This document shows, one piece after another, positions 60,154 to 64,000 of a stretch of 64,000 nucleotides of DNA. The DNA is from Nocardia lijiangensis NBRC 108240 (GTDB lineage: Bacteria > Actinomycetota > Actinomycetes > Mycobacteriales > Mycobacteriaceae): positions 29,553 through 93,552 of the forward strand of contig NZ_BDBP01000034.1 in NCBI RefSeq assembly GCF_001613045.1. Reading direction: 5' to 3'. The position numbers were made by a program, and so were the translations under genes. The notes beneath the pieces were generated by a model that made no database searches, had not been told where the DNA came from, and was given only the letters and a program-made list of their open reading frames with translations. Within the stretch, counting starts at the first letter, position 1. Each line of letters opens with the position of its first letter.

Positions 60154-61295
60154 CCGGGCCGCGAACCATGACCGCACCACGCAGTGTCGCACCACGCATC
60201 GCGATCGTCCACGAGCGCTTCACCGAATACGGCGGCTCCGAGGCGGTGGTGGCCGAGCTGCACGAAACTTGGCCCGGCTCCGAGGTTTTCGCCCCGATCG
60301 TCGATCCGGCGGGCGTCCGTCCTCCGCTGCGGCAGGTGCACGGGACCTGGCTCAGCCGGGCGCACGCGGCCACCGGGCGTCGCTCGCACGCTCCGCTCTT
60401 GCCGCTCGCGCCGCGGGCGCTGCGCAGGCTGCCCCTCGACGGACGCTTCGACGCCGTCGTCATCAGCCACCACGCCTTCGCCACCCAGGCCGCGTTCGCG
60501 ACCGAGGCGCCGACCATCGCCTACGTGCACAGCCCGGCCCGCTGGGCCTGGGATCCCGGCTTCCGCGCGCAAGAGGCAGGCGGGCGTGCAGGCCGGTTCG
60601 CCCTCGCCGCCCTCGGCGCGCTGGCTCGCCGGTGCGAGAGCCGCGCCGCTCCGCGCCTGACGCACGTGATCGCCAACTCGCACGCCGTCGCCGACCGCGT
60701 CCACGACTGGTGGGGCCGGCCCGCCACCGTGATCAACCCGCCGGTGGACATCCACCGCTTCACCCCCGACCCGGCGGTCGAGCGCGAGGACTTCTTCCTC
60801 TTCGCGGGCAGGCTCGTCCCCTACAAGCGGCCCGATCTCGCGATCCGCGCCGCGCAGCGGGCGGGCTGCCGCCTGGTGATCGTCGGCGACGGACGCTTCC
60901 GCGCGCACCTCGACACGCTCGCCGGGCCCGAGACCACCTTCCTCGGCCCGGCCTCCGACGAGGTTCTGCAGGACATGTACCGGCGCTGCCGCGCGCTGCT
61001 CATGCCCGGCATCGAGGATTTCGGCATCGTCCCGGTCGAGGCGATGGCCTGCGGCGCGCCGGTGCTGGCCGTGGGGCTCGGCGGCGCGCTGGACACCGTC
61101 CGGCCCGGCGTCACGGGCGGCTACGTCGATCCGGGTCCCGACGACGCCGTGACAGCCGCCTTCACCGCGGCCATGACGGATTTCGACCCGGCCGCCTTCG
61201 ATCCCGCCGAAATCCGCGCGCACGCTACCACCTTCGCCCCGGCGGCCTTCCGCGCTCGCATGGCCGATGCCGTCGCCCAGATACTGGACAACTGA
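60150..61295 (+). CDS. Glycosyltransferase family 4 (mannosyltransferase-like)
   Basis: 381 aa. GT-B fold: IAIVHERFTEYGGSEAVVAELHETWPGSEVF, TIAYVHSPARWAWDPGFR, FFLFAGRLVPYKRPDLAIRAAQ and MPGIEDFGIVPVEAMACGAPVLAVGLGG. This subtype resembles D-inositol-phosphate/WcaI-like mannosyl- and rhamnosyltransferases. The GTG overlaps the aminotransferase stop. It is the last gene of the operon; the following 297 nt hold a short GTTGC/GCAAC hairpin at 61312-61327. Confidence 0.9.
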   Translation: MTGPRTMTAPRSVAPRIAIVHERFTEYGGSEAVVAELHETWPGSEVFAPIVDPAGVRPPLRQVHGTWLSRAHAATGRRSHAPLLPLAPRALRRLPLDGRFDAVVISHHAFATQAAFATEAPTIAYVHSPARWAWDPGFRAQEAGGRAGRFALAALGALARRCESRAAPRLTHVIANSHAVADRVHDWWGRPATVINPPVDIHRFTPDPAVEREDFFLFAGRLVPYKRPDLAIRAAQRAGCRLVIVGDGRFRAHLDTLAGPETTFLGPASDEVLQDMYRRCRALLMPGIEDFGIVPVEAMACGAPVLAVGLGGALDTVRPGVTGGYVDPGPDDAVTAAFTAAMTDFDPAAFDPAEIRAHATTFAPAAFRARMADAVAQILDN

Positions 61296-61592
61296 CCAAG
61301 TGAGCCGAAATGTTGCTTGATCGCAACCTTCGCACGGGGTAACTGGAAAAGCTTGTAACACATACCGTTTGACCTGGGGTGATGGTGAGCAGTCCCACAC
61401 CGCACCCGGCGCCGATCAGCTTGCCCCGCCGACGCTGAACCGATTACAGTTTTCTATAAGTCAGGACGAAGGTGTTCCTACTTTCGGCCCGACCGCTGTC
61501 ACCGGGGGCCGATTCGTTGATGCCCGCATTCACCGCCGCATGTTGGATCAATGGTGCGCGACAACAGGTTCGAGTGAACAGCAGGAGGGACG
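61296..61592 (+). other. Intergenic region before the acyl-CoA reductase
   Basis: 297 nt with no convincing gene. TTGATC (61317-61322), a 17-nt spacer and TAACTG (61340-61345) may be a promoter, overlapped by the GTTGC/GCAAC inverted repeat; a second AT-rich stretch TTTTCTATAAG is at 61450-61460. AGGAGGGACG before 61593 is a strong ribosome binding site. Confidence 0.45.
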
Positions 61593-63623
61593 ATGGTTTC
61601 CTACATCGTGACGGGCGGAACCGGATTTCTTGGCCGACGGGTCGTGCAAGGGCTGCTCGATGCCGATCCCGAAGCGATCGTGCACGTGCTCGTCCGCGCC
61701 GAATCGTTAGCAAAGTTCACGGAATTGGCCGAGGGCTGGCACGGCGGCGAACGCGTCTTCGCCCTGGTCGGCGACCTCACCGCCGAGCGGCTCGGCCTGC
61801 GTGATCAGGCGCCGAGGGCCGATCACGTCATCCACCTCGGCGCGGTCTACGACATGACCGCCGACGAGCACACTTCGCACGCCGCCAACGTGGCGGGCAC
61901 CCGCTCGGTGATCGCGCTGGCCCGCGAGCTCGACGCGGTGCTGCACCACGTGTCGTCGGTGGCGGTCGCGGGCGACCACAAGGGCAAGTTCTTCGAGGAG
62001 GATTTCGACCTCGGCCAGAACCTGACCTCCCCGTATCACCGCACCAAGTTCGCCGCCGAAAAGCTGGTCCGCGAGTCGCGCGACGTGCGTTGGCGGGTGT
62101 ATCGACCGGCGATCGTGGTCGGCGACTCCCGCACCGGCGAGATGGACAAGATCGACGGCCCCTACTACTTCTTCTCCGCCATCGCCAAGCTCGCCGCCCT
62201 GCCGTCCGAGCTGCCGATGCCGCTGCCCGACCTGGGCGCCACCAACATCGTCCCGGTCGACTACGTCGCGGCGGCCATGGTGGAACTGGTGCACAAGCCC
62301 GGTCTGGACGGCCGCACCTTCCACCTGGTGAACCCGCGGCCGCAGCCGTTCGACGCCGTGTACGGCGCCCTCGCCGCGGCGGCGGGCGCTCCGGCGGGCA
62401 TCGGCCCGGTGCCGGGCAGCGGGCTGGCGCTGCACGGCTTGGCGCAGCTGCCCGGCGTGCCCGCGGTCCGCGATTTCCTGTTGTCGCAGTTGGGAATTCC
62501 CCCGGAGGTCGCGCCGCACGTGTCCTTCGCCTCGGAGTTCGTCGCGGAGTCCACGCAGGCCCAGTTGCGCGGCAGCGGCTTGTCGGTGCCGTCGTTCGAC
62601 AGCTACGCCGAGCGGCTGTGGCAGTACTGGCGCGCGAACCTGGACCCGAGCCGGGACCGCCCGGCCGACAGCGGCGGCGACCCGCTGTCTGGACGAATCG
62701 TGCTCATCACCGGCGCCTCCTCCGGCATCGGCCTGGCCACCGCGCACGCCGTCGCGCGGCGCGGCGCCACCGTGCTCATGGTGGCGCGCGGCCTCCCGGA
62801 TCTGCTCGCCGCGGCCGAATCGGTGCGTGCCGAGGGCGGGGCGGCGCACATCTACCAGTGCGACATCACCGATCCCGAGGCCGTCGACGGCCTGGTGCGC
62901 GCGGTGCTCGCCGACCACGGCCACGTGGACTACCTGGTGAACAACGCGGGCCGCTCGATCCGCCGTTCGGTGCTGAACTCCACCGACCGGATGCACGATT
63001 TCGAGCGGACCATGGCGGTCAACTACTTCGGCGCGGTGCGGCTGATCCTTGGCCTGCTGCCGTCGATGCGGGCGCGCCGCTTCGGTCACGTCGTCAACAT
63101 CTCCTCCATCGCGGTGCAGACCAAGGTCCCGCGCTTCGCCGCCTACGTGGCCAGCAAGTCGGCCCTGGACAACTTCAGCGAGATCGCCGCCGTCGAGAAC
63201 CGGGACGCGGGCATCACCTTCACCTCGGTGCGCATGCCGCTGGTGCGGACCCCGATGATCGCGCCGACCGATCTGTACCGCTCGCTGCCGGTGCCGGATC
63301 CCGACCGGGCCGCGGAAATCGTGGTGCGCGCGCTGGAGGACCGGCCGCACCGCATCGACACGCCGGTCGGCACCTTCGCCCAGGCGGTCGATCTGCTGAT
63401 GCCTTCGGTGAAGCGGACGATCATGCACCAGGGCTTCCGCCTGTTCGGGGAATCCAGTGCGGCGCAGGGCGGCTCGGCCGAGGCCGCGGTCTCCCCCGGC
63501 GCCGCGCAGGACAGCTCGGGGCGCAGCCCGCTCACCCTGCTCGGGCCGGTGCTGCTGCCGCTGATGGCGCTGCCGAACCCGGCGGCCAGGGTCGCCAGGG
63601 TGGTGCCCGGCCTGCAGTGGTAG
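61593..63623 (+). CDS. Two-domain fatty acyl-CoA reductase (AcrA1-like)
   Basis: 676 aa, two fused Rossmann domains. The N-terminal male-sterility-type reductase (about 1-340) has VTGGTGFLGRRVV and the active-site Tyr/Lys in SPYHRTKFAAEK. The C-terminal SDR (about 365-600) has LITGASSGIGLATAHA, LVNNAGRSIRR and YVASKSALDNF. This layout matches mycobacterial Rv3391 (AcrA1), which reduces acyl-CoA through the aldehyde to fatty alcohols for wax-ester-type lipids. Alone behind a strong ribosome binding site; not obviously part of the glycan locus. Confidence 0.9.
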   Translation: MVSYIVTGGTGFLGRRVVQGLLDADPEAIVHVLVRAESLAKFTELAEGWHGGERVFALVGDLTAERLGLRDQAPRADHVIHLGAVYDMTADEHTSHAANVAGTRSVIALARELDAVLHHVSSVAVAGDHKGKFFEEDFDLGQNLTSPYHRTKFAAEKLVRESRDVRWRVYRPAIVVGDSRTGEMDKIDGPYYFFSAIAKLAALPSELPMPLPDLGATNIVPVDYVAAAMVELVHKPGLDGRTFHLVNPRPQPFDAVYGALAAAAGAPAGIGPVPGSGLALHGLAQLPGVPAVRDFLLSQLGIPPEVAPHVSFASEFVAESTQAQLRGSGLSVPSFDSYAERLWQYWRANLDPSRDRPADSGGDPLSGRIVLITGASSGIGLATAHAVARRGATVLMVARGLPDLLAAAESVRAEGGAAHIYQCDITDPEAVDGLVRAVLADHGHVDYLVNNAGRSIRRSVLNSTDRMHDFERTMAVNYFGAVRLILGLLPSMRARRFGHVVNISSIAVQTKVPRFAAYVASKSALDNFSEIAAVENRDAGITFTSVRMPLVRTPMIAPTDLYRSLPVPDPDRAAEIVVRALEDRPHRIDTPVGTFAQAVDLLMPSVKRTIMHQGFRLFGESSAAQGGSAEAAVSPGAAQDSSGRSPLTLLGPVLLPLMALPNPAARVARVVPGLQW

Positions 63624-63636
63624 GCCGAGCGGCGGC

Positions 63637-64000
63637 TCAGCGGATGTGCGTCAGCTTGTCCGGATTGGTGACCGAGTAGATGCCACGCACGGTGTCGTCG
63701 GCGGTCACGTCCAGCACGACGACGGCCAGCGGGGCGTCGCCGTCGAAGAGCACCGCGCACGGATCGGTGCTGACGGCCCGGTACCTGACCCGGTAGCCGG
63801 GCCGCAGCCCGCGGGCAACCTCGACGAACAGCCGCGCCACCGCGCCCGCCCCGTGCACCGGGCGCAGGCTGGTCGCGGGGCCGCGCTCGCCGCCGTCGGT
63901 CCAGAGGGTGACGTCGGGGGCGAGGACGGCGAGCAGCTCCTCCAAGTCGCCGCCCATCGCCGCTTCGACGAACCGTTCGGTCACCGCGCGGCGCGCCTTC
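63637..64000 (-). CDS. C-terminal part of a SigJ-like ECF sigma factor (partial)
   Basis: The frame runs off the right edge; the sequence before GTG at 63984 continues in frame (KARRAVTERFVEAAM), so this is the end of a larger protein. The visible part is a SnoaL-like domain: GDLEELLAVLAPDVTLWTDGG, LRPVHGAGAVARLFVEVARGLRPGYRVRY and GIYSVTNPDKLTHI, matching the regulatory C-terminus of SigJ-type (ECF41) sigma factors. The sigma2/sigma4 domains are outside the window. Convergent with the acyl-CoA reductase, 13 nt apart. Confidence 0.8.
   Translation of the reverse strand, partial: KARRAVTERFVEAAMGGDLEELLAVLAPDVTLWTDGGERGPATSLRPVHGAGAVARLFVEVARGLRPGYRVRYRAVSTDPCAVLFDGDAPLAVVVLDVTADDTVRGIYSVTNPDKLTHIR

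Overview
The window is very GC-rich DNA from a mycolate-forming actinomycete (order Mycobacteriales), most likely Nocardia or a close relative. The reasons are: strong G/C third-position bias and frequent GTG starts; a core block in the order pgsA2-gcvH-garA-ftsR-bifunctional nuclease-MerR-gcvP-glcB that matches the Mycobacterium tuberculosis Rv1822-Rv1837c neighbourhood; a WhiB protein; an MspA-type porin; an LLM-class (F420-type) oxidoreductase; and a KstR-like operator. The genus is an inference. No rRNA, tRNA, CRISPR array, insertion sequence or phage gene was recognised.

Layout. (1) 1-0.6 kb: a minus-strand operon of a ribbon-helix-helix protein, a VOC-fold protein and a truncated methyltransferase. 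(2) 0.7-2.9 kb: malate synthase G. (3) 3.1-6.9 kb: an operon of SDR, zinc alcohol dehydrogenase, TetR and acyl-CoA dehydrogenase behind a promoter with an operator over its -10. (4) 7-13.9 kb: a lipoprotein/membrane pair, an HxlR-SCP2 regulator divergent from an acyl-CoA dehydrogenase, a DM13 protein, a small ORF, HNH, WhiB and a VWA protein. (5) 14-17.2 kb: an apparent antibiotic-resistance module, with a streptogramin B lyase (Vgb) and an ABC-F protein divergent from a TetR, plus a relic duplicate of the vgb 3' end. (6) 17.2-24.6 kb: the conserved core block on the minus strand, with a tandem glycine riboswitch before gcvP. (7) 24.8-37.9 kb: lipid and redox genes, with a GMC oxidase, DUF2252, NERD and PH-like proteins, a large acyl-CoA dehydrogenase divergent from a TetR-ABC exporter operon, an LLM oxidoreductase with a KstR-type site, a ThrE-like exporter and a heme oxygenase. 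(8) 37.9-61.3 kb: a large surface-polysaccharide locus. (9) 61.6-63.6 kb: a two-domain fatty acyl-CoA reductase, then the C-terminus of a SigJ-like ECF sigma factor running off the end.

The polysaccharide locus contains an initiating sugar-phosphate transferase, deoxysugar-type genes (C-methyltransferase, nucleotidyltransferase, PIG-L deacetylase, epimerase, RmlC-like), a porin, a GT2, a pyruvyltransferase-like protein, and then a tightly coupled run: two GT4s, a flippase, a CgeB-like GT, a Wzy-like polymerase, a Wzz/BY-kinase-like protein, a beta-helix Tat lipoprotein, a double GNAT, a class III aminotransferase and a GT4. This is a complete Wzx/Wzy-type set. Its kinase-like domain has lost the P-loop, and one of its two methyltransferase paralogues has lost active-site residues.

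The most unusual observation is a tiny ORF present twice, far apart (21736-21816 minus and 53200-53271 plus). Both copies encode peptides starting MSER and ending PSVSEAQA. Both end in an ATGA overlap with the next start codon and sit behind a strong ribosome binding site, so they look like a portable translational-coupling element. Other notable signals are tandem TetR operators exactly 20 bp apart around a leaderless start, several leaderless-type starts, and strong palindromes at the promoters of the polysaccharide locus.
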